A stretch of DNA of 33,510 nt, from positions 1 to 33,510 of the forward strand of contig SLPQ01000103.1 in the NCBI GenBank assembly GCA_007131925.1, given 5' to 3'. Each line of letters starts with the position of its first letter. Position 1 is the stretch's first letter. This DNA comes from Candidatus Brocadiia bacterium (GTDB lineage Bacteria; Planctomycetota; DG-23; SLPQ01). A program made the translations under genes and the position numbers. Shown here in pieces: positions 9,701 to 16,377 of the stretch. Under the pieces are notes generated by a model. The model was not told the DNA's origin and searched no databases. It saw nothing but the letters and a program-made list of their open reading frames with translations.

Positions 9701-11242
9701 TGCATGCAGGTCCGCCAGTGCGATATAAGGCTCGTGCGAGGAGGGCTTTATGGATCGCGCCTGCTCCAGAAAGGAAAGCGCGCCAGTCAGGTTGTCCCTG
9801 GCCCTGAGGGCACGGCCTGCAATCAGGTTTGCGTGGTAGTTGTTTGTGTCGTGCTCCAGTACGAAGCGCGCCTCGGCGGCGGCCCTGTCAAACTCGCGCA
9901 TCTTCATGTAGGTCTCCGCAAGTGCGACGCGCGCATCGGGGAAATCCGCCACCAGCGCCAGTGTCCTCTGAAAATCCTCGCTGGCGTCTTCAAGCATCCC
10001 CCGGGCGGCAAGGCTGAGACCGCGGTAATAGTAGGCCATCGGAAAGCGCGGCTTGGCCCGGATGACGCGACCGAAAAGCTGCTCGGCACGAAGAAGATTC
10101 TCATCGACTCCCTCAGCCTGCGCCATGTGGATGCGCCCCTCGAGATAGTCAGCCACGTCGTCCGCCTGGGGGAGCTTTCTTAAGCCTTCAAGCCGGCGCC
10201 ATGCACCGTCCAGGTCGGAGCGACCGATGAGCGCCTCAATGAGGTGCTGGTAGAAGACCTGGTGATAGGCGCTGGCCTCACCTGCTGCGATACCCCTTTC
10301 GAATATCTCCACTACGCTGCTGCTGCGACCAGTCTCCTTGTATAAAAGGCCCAGCGAAAGGAGGGCTTCAGGATCTGTTGGCCGGACCTCCAGCGCCTTT
10401 TTGTAAGCTCCCTCGGCCTGCGAGAGATTGTGCGCGTCACGGCCGGCGGCCTTGTAAAAGTCTCCGAGTGCCACCCAGTACGCGGGATTGCTGCCCTGCA
10501 GTTCGATGGCCTTGCGGTAGTAATCCAGGGCATCCTGTGGCTGCCCCACTGTTGCGTAAAACCTCGCTGTCCTCACGGCTGCCTCGGCGCGGCGTGCCTC
10601 GTCGGCGGAATCGTCCCCGGCGATTTCCTGCAACCTGCCGAGTGTGACCTCGGCCTGCTCTTGACGCATGAGGTGCTGCGCCTCTACAAGGGCGAGAGCG
10701 AGGATAGCGTCAAGGTTTGAAGGGTCATAGGTGCCGACCCGGGTAAACTCGCTGGCTGCCCTCTCGTAATCCCCTTCGACGTAATAAGCCCTGGCCAGGT
10801 ACTGGTGGGCCATTGCCTGGATAGCGCCGCCCGGTGCCAGTGATACCAGGCGTGCCGCAGTGCGCTGGACGTCATCCCACTGGCCGGCGATGTGATAGCA
10901 TTCTGCGAGCTTCCATAGAGCCTCGACATTTCTGGGGTCCCTCTCGGATGCGTCCCTGTAATACCTGTATGCGTTGTTGAGATCGCCGTTCTTGACGTAA
11001 AGGTCGCCCAGCTCGATGTGTGCTGATATGTTGTCGGGGTCATATCTGACGGCATTCATGTACTGGATGATGGCGCTGTCGATCTGGCCTGCTTCGGCGA
11101 GAGCCCGCCCTTCCTCGAGAAACTGCCTCGCCCGCGCCTCCTTGTTGAGAACCCAGCTTGCCACCGCCACTGCGGAGACGACGACCGCGATGCAGAGTAT
11201 TATCAGCACCACAAGCGCGGTCCTGTTTATGCGAAGCTTCAT
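6800..11242 (-). CDS. Very large TPR-repeat protein, PrsT-like (exosortase locus)
   Basis: About 1480 residues. A single N-terminal TM or uncleaved signal anchor (residues ~8-30, rich in V, I and A) is followed by a continuous run of 34-residue tetratricopeptide units to the C-terminus, perhaps 35-40 by length. Repeated GDLY, A...Y..AL, P.N and WAYY-type signatures are obvious. Exosortase/PEP-CTERM loci commonly encode a TPR protein called PrsT in this position; known members are shorter and often lipoproteins, whereas no lipobox is seen here. The protein probably faces the periplasm as a scaffold linking glycan assembly with exosortase processing. Its start at 11242 lies 4 nt after the epsI stop with a G-run 8 nt upstream; a longer frame to 11365 would overlap epsI. 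The function is inferred from context, as TPRs show only protein-protein interaction capacity. Confidence 0.85.
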   Translation of the reverse strand: MKLRINRTALVVLIILCIAVVVSAVAVASWVLNKEARARQFLEEGRALAEAGQIDSAIIQYMNAVRYDPDNISAHIELGDLYVKNGDLNNAYRYYRDASERDPRNVEALWKLAECYHIAGQWDDVQRTAARLVSLAPGGAIQAMAHQYLARAYYVEGDYERAASEFTRVGTYDPSNLDAILALALVEAQHLMRQEQAEVTLGRLQEIAGDDSADEARRAEAAVRTARFYATVGQPQDALDYYRKAIELQGSNPAYWVALGDFYKAAGRDAHNLSQAEGAYKKALEVRPTDPEALLSLGLLYKETGRSSSVVEIFERGIAAGEASAYHQVFYQHLIEALIGRSDLDGAWRRLEGLRKLPQADDVADYLEGRIHMAQAEGVDENLLRAEQLFGRVIRAKPRFPMAYYYRGLSLAARGMLEDASEDFQRTLALVADFPDARVALAETYMKMREFDRAAAEARFVLEHDTNNYHANLIAGRALRARDNLTGALSFLEQARSIKPSSHEPYIALADLHAARDEWDRALAVLAEGERFTDDPGRLRSALAMLEHRRGSSDEAIRIAYSLVQDRPSDAAAAAFYVSMLWRDGRADDALDFITSRIERYPSNAAFHTLMGSLMLSLGRNERAFQAYSRGLEIAETDREALAGAAEALINMGRHDQAREMILRLDKADPGSSTGHLLEARILEEEGMLAAAATLLETSLRQNSSNAQAHYRLAMVRKAAGELDKAIESLQASLRHNPSSVPARLELAELYYQTRYFDDALREAGLARSHSGDDPLLLSRAATIATGSLLEHERIEDAITEWTALPAEIRDGGDYALKLGHLYALNNQLDDAEESFRRAAEVLDDPAPALEGLARIFMTRQRYEEALTQANAALAAGGDPSTRLRLLQIVAAVNVARGQHEYALDALARVREAAGADATLLIQAGDSFMALDDPDRTLEAYQSAVAADPDSMTAVKRLVAAHERAGRFSDAERIADDLLARRPGDFDAMVMKGRVLMGQQRYREAATILDRSISDSDVPARELAAARFLLAQAHYHSGLLPAAETQLRRTLAQMGDFTPARLMLAEVLLRGGSFEQAAAAASAVVNADPENPRAWAIKADAAKLAGDVEASIGDYHRALDLERNAGTLLALIDAYERLGRAGEAERLLEEYVREDPTDATTAWMLGRIWVARDRIDEAEAVLKQALETNRADERLRGLLADIYRRSDRLDEAIALMKESLAERPSPETFRALAALESIAGDDEAAEATFRAGIAEFPDFLQGYIDLANLVSSQDDFSRGVDVLQSGLESNPDNEAFYEAMASFYIRLTRNSDAERFITDTLDRRPHFAALACMLGDLRYVSGRRDEALTAYEHALRYASGDVRARAANAVAWVLTEKGQNLTRAVELADEASVLKPDDPDILDTLGWAYYKTRQYNRAVVTLARAVELSREPSSQMLYHLALAYRDAGMLASAQDTARRAIAADASLAADSDIEALIALE

Positions 11243-11246
11243 GTCA

Positions 11247-11918
11247 CTAACCCCCGTTGCTAATATTCTGCGGGATGAATTGGTTGAGCGCAGGCAGGAA
11301 CGCCGCAAGAAACTCCTGTAAATCCTGCTTGGCACGGTCACGGCCGCCCTCCATACTGACGGCAATCTGGATCTTCGATGCGCCGGATATGGGCCTGCCT
11401 GCGAAAATGCTCCTGAGCCTTGCTATCTTCTGCCAGGTGGGTGTAGAGGCGGTGTAGCCGGACAGACTGTACCAGTACACCACCATCTCCCGTTGATCGC
11501 CCCTTTCAAACACTGTAATAGTCACGGGCAGCCGCCTCTCCAGCCCCGACACCTCCAATGATGCCAGGCCATCCTGCTCTATGCGCCATCCGGCGCCGGG
11601 GTAGCAGATCGTCGGCGGATGCTGAGTCGCACGGTCGGGGTTGGTGTAATACCCAACGTATACGCTCATTGCCCTCCCCAAAGGACTCCTGAAATCCGCT
11701 CTCAGGTAGTCGTCCACCTCGAGGAGCTCCAGCTCCCTGTCGCTGAGCTCGAGGATGTCCACACGCCAGTCGCCGACGGTCGTTGGAAACTGTGCAAACT
11801 CCACCCTGTGCTCTTCGCTGCGGCTGGCGGCCAGGGCCACCATGCTGTCGAGGCGCTTGTCCGCCGCCAGTGCCCCCAGAAGGATCAGCCCGGCGATCAC
11901 GTATCTTGAGGTCTTCAT
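11247..11918 (-). CDS. epsI: EpsI-family exosortase-associated protein
   Basis: A 223-residue protein with an N-terminal signal anchor (residues ~5-19) and an EpsI domain. The domain includes the family's recognisable VGYYTNPD...HPPTICYPGAGW stretch and a later VVYWYSL segment. EpsI domains occur next to, or fused to the C-terminus of, exosortases and lie on the periplasmic side of the inner membrane; their biochemical role is not established. ATG at 11918 overlaps the exosortase stop by 4 nt (ATGA) and has GGAGGG about 7 nt upstream. A longer open frame to 12251 lies entirely within the exosortase gene and is rejected. The 4-nt gap to the TPR gene suggests coupled translation. Exosortase and EpsI as separate proteins, not a fusion, is a minor variation. 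Confidence 0.92.
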   Translation of the reverse strand: MKTSRYVIAGLILLGALAADKRLDSMVALAASRSEEHRVEFAQFPTTVGDWRVDILELSDRELELLEVDDYLRADFRSPLGRAMSVYVGYYTNPDRATQHPPTICYPGAGWRIEQDGLASLEVSGLERRLPVTITVFERGDQREMVVYWYSLSGYTASTPTWQKIARLRSIFAGRPISGASKIQIAVSMEGGRDRAKQDLQEFLAAFLPALNQFIPQNISNGG

Positions 11919-12799
11919 GCGCCGCCCTCCCGACCCTTCGGGCCTTCGGTCTCCTCGGTCTGCTCGATTGGAAAAACCGCCTTGAGCAGAAAGAACTGAC
12001 CGAAAAGCACTGCCAGCGCCACCACGTAAAACACCCAACCTTCCAGGCTGTGGTAAAAGCCTTCTGCAAACTGCGGACCCGCATACTGGTAGAGCAGTCC
12101 CGTGCCGGCCACACGCAGTATGTTTGTGACAACCGCGATCGGCACGGCCGAGATTATAAGCACCGCCTTGCGCGGCCACCCGCCTGGGATCATCCAGGCA
12201 AAGGCGGTGGCAGTGGCCGTGATGCCGAAAAGGGACCTGATGCCGCTGCATGCGTCATCCACAGCCAGGGTCCCGGATGCAAGGTAGATGATGTTGCCCG
12301 AGCGCGCGGCCACTACGCCCATCATCTGCAGAATCGCCGTCGCTACTACGCTTGCCAGCAGTCGAAGCTGTGCGGATACAGGCTCATAAATGGCGGCCGG
12401 CAGCGGGCACATAAATAGAAGAAACAGAAGCGGAAAGGCCGCCAGCTTCAGAAATCCCCACCCCTCCACGAGGAGCACCAGTGCTGCCAGCACACCTATA
12501 AAAGATATGGCCTGCACAAAGTGCATACCGCCGAGCCGGCCGAAAAAAAATGCCGCAATCCATCCGACGAGCCCGACCATGCCCCAGAGACTTCCCCTGC
12601 CGATCACCTTTTCGAGCATTTCCCGCTTGTCGTAGAGGAAAAAGAGTGTGATGGGCGGCACAAGAAGCCCGTGCGAATAGGTGGGGTCATTCCACCAGCG
12701 GCCGAAAAGGTGCACGAGTGTAGCCTGGTACAAGAGTATGGTCATGGCCAGGAGTATCACCCAGCCGATCATCCTGGCCTTCCCGGATCTTCGCCTCAC
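11915..12799 (-). CDS. Exosortase (membrane cysteine transpeptidase-like)
   Basis: About 294 residues with around eight TM helices. The diagnostic exosortase elements are visible: YSHGLLVP near the N-terminus, DDACSGIRSL with the presumed catalytic cysteine, an arginine in VVTNILRVAGTG, and a histidine in FYHSLEGW. Exosortases recognise C-terminal PEP-CTERM-type sorting tags, cleave them, and are thought to transfer proteins to a surface acceptor. With EpsI, a sigma-54 regulator and a TPR protein adjacent, it resembles the XrtA class, but class assignment needs a profile search. The start chosen is GTG at 12799, which overlaps the regulator stop by 4 nt (GTGA) and has GGGAGG 8 nt upstream. 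ATG at 12772 (MIGWV), with GGAAGG 5 nt upstream, is a close second; the long frame to 12871 is unlikely. No substrate with a PEP-CTERM tail is in the window. Confidence 0.93.
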   Translation of the reverse strand: MRRRSGKARMIGWVILLAMTILLYQATLVHLFGRWWNDPTYSHGLLVPPITLFFLYDKREMLEKVIGRGSLWGMVGLVGWIAAFFFGRLGGMHFVQAISFIGVLAALVLLVEGWGFLKLAAFPLLFLLFMCPLPAAIYEPVSAQLRLLASVVATAILQMMGVVAARSGNIIYLASGTLAVDDACSGIRSLFGITATATAFAWMIPGGWPRKAVLIISAVPIAVVTNILRVAGTGLLYQYAGPQFAEGFYHSLEGWVFYVVALAVLFGQFFLLKAVFPIEQTEETEGPKGREGGA

Positions 12800-14172
12800 T
12801 TCTGCTGCCTCCCGGCCCCGCCACTTGCACGCTTTTTCGGCTTGAGGCCGTAACGTTTCAACTTGCGCCACAAAGTCGTCCTGCCAATTCCCAGCTCGCT
12901 TGCGGCCTTGTCCTGGTTCCAGTCCATTGACTCCAGGACTCTCACTATGTGCGCCGCCTCCACCTGATCGAGCGTGCGTGGGGCGCCGTTGCCGTCGCCT
13001 CCGTTGCTGCGAACCTGTGGAGGCAGCGCCGACGCGGTGATATGGCCGTTCTTGGTGAGCATGACTGCGTATTCAACTGCGTTTTCCAGCTCACGCACGT
13101 TGCCGGGCCAATCGTATGCCGCGAGCAGGTCGAGTGCGTCCTGTCGAAAGCCGTCAACCTGCCGCGCCTCATCGTCGCAAAAAATATTCAGGAAATGATT
13201 TGCAAGGAGAACTATGTCATCAGGCCGCTCCCGCAGTGGTGGAACATGAATGGGGATGACGTTGAGCCGGTAAAACAAGTCCTCCCGGAAGCTGCCCTGG
13301 CGAATGAGATCGTTGAGCTCGGAATTGGTCGCAGCGATGAGCCTGACGTCCACGTGTCTCTCGCGGTTTTCGCCCAGCCTGCGAAACTCACCATGCTGCA
13401 GAAAACGCAACAGCTTTGACTGCGTCGAGGGGCTTGCAAGTGCTATTTCGTCGAGCAGAAGGGTGCCGGATTCGGCCTCCTCGATCAGACCGGGCTTGTT
13501 GCCTGTCGCGCCGGTGAAGGCCCCTCTGGCGTATCCGAAAAGCTCACTCTCCTGCAGCGTGTCTGGAAGCGCCGCGCAGTTGATGGTGATGAAGGGGCGC
13601 TCTTTCCGGCGGCTGTTTGCATGTACGGCCCTTGCGACAAGCTCTTTTCCCGTGCCGCTTTCGCCGGTAATGAGAATGGTGCCGTCGGAGTGGCTTATCT
13701 CGGCGATAAGGTGGAGTATCTCGCGCATCTGCGGGCTTGCCGCGACGATTCCCTCGGCGCGGAAGGCCCCGCCGACGACGCTCTCGAGGTCTTTGACGCG
13801 CTTGCGCAGGCCGAGCCGGTCGAGAGTGCGGTCCACTACTATGACCAGCTCCTCCGGCTGAAAGGGCTTTGTAATGTAATCGCACGCGCCATACCTCATC
13901 GCCTCGACGGCCGTGTCCACGCTGCCGAAGGCGGTCATGACCACCACCTCACAGGAGCCGTTAAGCTTCTTGACCTCCTTGAGCAGGGAGAGCCCATCCA
14001 TGCCCGGCATCTTAAGATCAGTAATGACTATGTCGCATGGAGCATGCTCGAGGATAGTAACAGCCTGCCTGCCGTCGTCTGCCTCACTGACGTCATGGCC
14101 CTCGCGCCTCAAGGTCACTGAAAGTGAAAAGCGGAAATTAGGCTGATCATCTACTATCAGGATTGCCGCCAC
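12796..14172 (-). CDS. Sigma-54-dependent NtrC-type response regulator, PrsR-like
   Basis: A 458-residue activator with three domains. A receiver domain has acidic D8/D9, phospho-acceptor D52 (VITDLKMPG), T80 and K102. The AAA+ domain has Walker A GESGTGKE (170-177), the sigma-54 contact loop GAFTGA (217-222) and Walker B LLLDEI (238-243). A Fis-type helix-turn-helix lies at the C-terminus (ASELGIGRTTLWRKLKRYGL). It should activate RpoN-dependent promoters when phosphorylated. Exosortase loci often carry such a regulator (PrsR), so its targets plausibly include this operon or PEP-CTERM substrate genes elsewhere. The start is GTG at 14172, with GGAGGAGG about 5 nt upstream; it overlaps the kinase gene by 16 nt, so kinase and regulator are translationally coupled. 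I found no convincing sigma-54 promoter in the upstream intergenic region. Confidence 0.95.
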   Translation of the reverse strand: MAAILIVDDQPNFRFSLSVTLRREGHDVSEADDGRQAVTILEHAPCDIVITDLKMPGMDGLSLLKEVKKLNGSCEVVVMTAFGSVDTAVEAMRYGACDYITKPFQPEELVIVVDRTLDRLGLRKRVKDLESVVGGAFRAEGIVAASPQMREILHLIAEISHSDGTILITGESGTGKELVARAVHANSRRKERPFITINCAALPDTLQESELFGYARGAFTGATGNKPGLIEEAESGTLLLDEIALASPSTQSKLLRFLQHGEFRRLGENRERHVDVRLIAATNSELNDLIRQGSFREDLFYRLNVIPIHVPPLRERPDDIVLLANHFLNIFCDDEARQVDGFRQDALDLLAAYDWPGNVRELENAVEYAVMLTKNGHITASALPPQVRSNGGDGNGAPRTLDQVEAAHIVRVLESMDWNQDKAASELGIGRTTLWRKLKRYGLKPKKRASGGAGRQQK

Positions 14173-15860
14173 AGCGCCTCCTCCCGCGATACCGGCACAA
14201 CGACGCTCACCCGCGTACCTCCACCGGGCCTGCTGTCGATCGAGACAGCGCCGCGGTGGTCTTCTACTATTCGTTTTACAATGGAAAGGCCAAGGCCCGT
14301 GCCTACAGACTTCGTGGTGAAAAACGGGATAAAGACTTTCTTGAGATCCTCACTTTCGATGCCGGCTCCGGTATCCTCAACCAAGAGCCCCACGGCCGGG
14401 CGATCGCCGAGCCGGCCGTTGTAAGTCTTCAGACTCAGCACACCTCCATCCGGCATTGCGTCAAGCGCATTTGAAACCAGGTTGAAAAGCACCTCCTGGA
14501 TCTGCCCCCTGTCCATTCGGCAGGCTGCGAGGTTGTCGGCGAGCTCGGTTTGGACCTCGATACCGGCATTCATGCGCTCATCGCGCTTCATGAGAAAAAG
14601 CGTACCGGAAACAAGCTCATTCAGGTCATACCAGTCGACGCGCGCGTGTGGAAACCTGGCGAACGAGAGGAAATCATTGACTATCTCGCTAAGGCGAGCG
14701 GCCTCTTCCACCGCGACCTGCAGGAGGCGTTCGTTGTCGCCTGAGAGATTCAGATCGCTTTTCAACAGGCATACGGCATTGTAGAGCGCGCCGAGGGGGT
14801 TGTTTACCTCGTGTGCCAGGGCTGCAGTGACCTCACCTACGGCAGCGAGCTTCTCGCTTCTTATGAGCTGCTCGGCGAGGCGTTTCTTCTCGGTGACATC
14901 AGTGATGCTGACTAGGCAAAGCTCCTCCGCATGAACGGGAAATGCCTTTGACGATATCTCGACCACGCTTGCCGGCTCGTTTGGCCTTTCAAGAGATGCT
15001 TCCAGACGTGTGCCCTCTCGTACAAAGGCCTTCTGACGCAGGAAGTCGCGCAGGGTGTCCCGATCGCCTGCGGAGCTCTCCACTTCTATGGCCTCCCACT
15101 CCCGCCACTCTCCACCTGCAAACTCCTGCCAGCGGCTGTTTGCCTCCACGATGTGACCCGTCGAGTCTATCAGCAGAAACGCATCATTAGCGCGCGCGAA
15201 GAGCTCCCTGAACCTCTGCTCGCTGAGGATGAGCTGCTCGTTGGCTTCAGCCAGATTTCTGAAAAGCAGTGCATTGGCAAGGGCAATGCCGGCCTGCGCG
15301 CTCACCAGTGATATCATGCTTTCGTTTTCTTCGCTGAAAGCTCCCAGGTCACTGTGGCTTAAATTGATGACGCCGACCACCCCGTCAAGTGACTTAAGCG
15401 GTACAGAGAGCAGGCTGCGAATCTCGCCGGCAAACGGGGTGGAGGAGACAAAGCGGCTGTCGGAGGTCACGTCCCTGATGAGAATCGACTCCCCCTCGGC
15501 CGCCACCAGTCCGCATATGCCTTCACCAACGGCAAACCGCTTGAAGGAGCCGCCGTCCGGATAGTAGTTGGCGCTGTCTTGCTGTCTGCCCCTGGCGGCA
15601 AGAAGCATCAGCTCATGCTTTTGGGCGTCCATGGCATAGAGGCTGCAGTTGAGCGCGCCGACTTCCTCGACAACAGTGTCCACTACCGTGGTAGAGACAC
15701 GTTGGAAGTCCACTCCACCCGTAAGACTGGATGCCAGCCGACGCATGATGCGCGCCTCCATCTCGACAAAGCGCATCTCGCGTGGGACTGCTACCTCTTT
15801 CCCGCTCGCCCTTCCCGTCAATGCAAAGCTCCCCCTCGCTTCGACCGTATCTCTGTGCAT
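14157..15860 (-). CDS. GAF-PAS sensor histidine kinase, partner of the adjacent NtrC-type regulator
   Basis: About 567 residues from the chosen start. Order: a GAF domain (~50-200), a PAS domain (~212-325), a HisKA dimerisation helix with H350 in ALAHEVNNPLG, then HATPase_c with N-box EVLFNLVSNALDAM, G1 EDTGAGI and G2 GTGLGLSIVKRI. No TM helix is visible, so it is a cytoplasmic sensor. The usual exosortase-associated kinase PrsK has a multi-TM N-terminus before its GAF domain, so this one differs. It is the first gene of the operon and overlaps the regulator by 16 nt. The start is uncertain: ATG at 15860 has AGGGG upstream, but a TTG about 36 nt further in has a better G-rich ribosome site. 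The N-terminal codons beyond 15860 read like non-coding sequence. The signal sensed is unknown. Confidence 0.88.
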   Translation of the reverse strand: MHRDTVEARGSFALTGRASGKEVAVPREMRFVEMEARIMRRLASSLTGGVDFQRVSTTVVDTVVEEVGALNCSLYAMDAQKHELMLLAARGRQQDSANYYPDGGSFKRFAVGEGICGLVAAEGESILIRDVTSDSRFVSSTPFAGEIRSLLSVPLKSLDGVVGVINLSHSDLGAFSEENESMISLVSAQAGIALANALLFRNLAEANEQLILSEQRFRELFARANDAFLLIDSTGHIVEANSRWQEFAGGEWREWEAIEVESSAGDRDTLRDFLRQKAFVREGTRLEASLERPNEPASVVEISSKAFPVHAEELCLVSITDVTEKKRLAEQLIRSEKLAAVGEVTAALAHEVNNPLGALYNAVCLLKSDLNLSGDNERLLQVAVEEAARLSEIVNDFLSFARFPHARVDWYDLNELVSGTLFLMKRDERMNAGIEVQTELADNLAACRMDRGQIQEVLFNLVSNALDAMPDGGVLSLKTYNGRLGDRPAVGLLVEDTGAGIESEDLKKVFIPFFTTKSVGTGLGLSIVKRIVEDHRGAVSIDSRPGGGTRVSVVVPVSREEALWRQS

Positions 15861-16064
15861 GTGGCCCCTGTGAAGCGGCGTGCGCGCAAGAAAGCGCAGG
15901 CAGCCCGTAGTCCGCAGCCAGTCACTCTCCAGCCAATGAGCTCCCCGCCGTGTCCGTCCATATCCCTTCTCACAAGCGCGCACCCTCTCAGGACCTGGCT
16001 AACCGCCAGCCGCAGAACGCCATCCCCAGGCATTCATGATCGCCAGTGGTCGGCCTTTTCGGCA

Positions 16065-16075
16065 ATTATAGTATA
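16065..16075 (-). promoter_or_regulatory. Candidate -10 boxes for the leftward exosortase operon
   Basis: On the minus strand two overlapping -10-like hexamers occur, TATACT (16070-16075) and TATAAT (16065-16070), in an AT-rich patch about 205 bp upstream of the kinase start. No good -35 lies 16-18 bp upstream, so activation by a regulator or misassignment are both possible. No -24/-12 (GG/GC) sigma-54 element was recognised nearby. Confidence 0.3.
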
Positions 16076-16277
16076 GCATACAAATTCTTATACACGACAG
16101 AAACTGTTTCAGAGTGAAAAATTTCCCGCTTTTTTCCGGATCTCCCTTCCCAGCGCCCGTACCTGGTATCCTTATGGACCGGCGTTACCCTTATGATGCT
16201 GTTTCAAATCGAAAAGTTCCGTTTTGCCGCCGGAAAGAGCGAAAAACCGGCGAATCATGTCTTCTTCTGGACGTTTA

Positions 16278-16286
16278 TGGTATACT
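16278..16286 (+). promoter_or_regulatory. Candidate extended -10 promoter for the radical SAM gene
   Basis: TGG followed by TATACT fits an extended -10 (TGnTATAAT-like). It lies about 92 bp upstream of the radical SAM start, with no matching -35. The predicted leader would be roughly 85 nt. Supported by motif resemblance only. Confidence 0.35.
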
Positions 16287-16377
16287 TACCTGAGCGGAAA
16301 AGAGGCCTGCCACTTCATTGGGGGGCTCCTTTTCTGAGATGATTTGACACATACATAATCTTGAGGAGCGTACACAA

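Larger units (their letters stand above)
15861..16377. other. 517-bp divergent regulatory region between the exosortase operon and the radical SAM gene
   Basis: No credible gene is present. It is AT-richer than its surroundings from about 16060 to 16290. Visible elements are: an inverted repeat CTGGC-TAACC-GCCAG (15995-16009); an 11-bp palindrome GAAACTGTTTC (16100-16110); direct copies of CTGTTTCA at 16104-16111 and 16199-16206; CCTTATG at 16170-16176 and 16189-16195; and a 6-bp-stem hairpin (16228-16233 with 16247-16252). Candidate promoter pieces are listed separately. An isolated TTGACA at 16344-16349 has no suitable -10 downstream. These elements could bind the adjacent NtrC-type regulator or a repressor, but nothing here proves that. 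Confidence 0.5.

Noticed and set aside
16344-16349. TTGACA as a -35 box for the radical SAM gene
   Set aside because: No -10-like hexamer occurs 16-18 bp downstream; the distance to the ATG is also too short.
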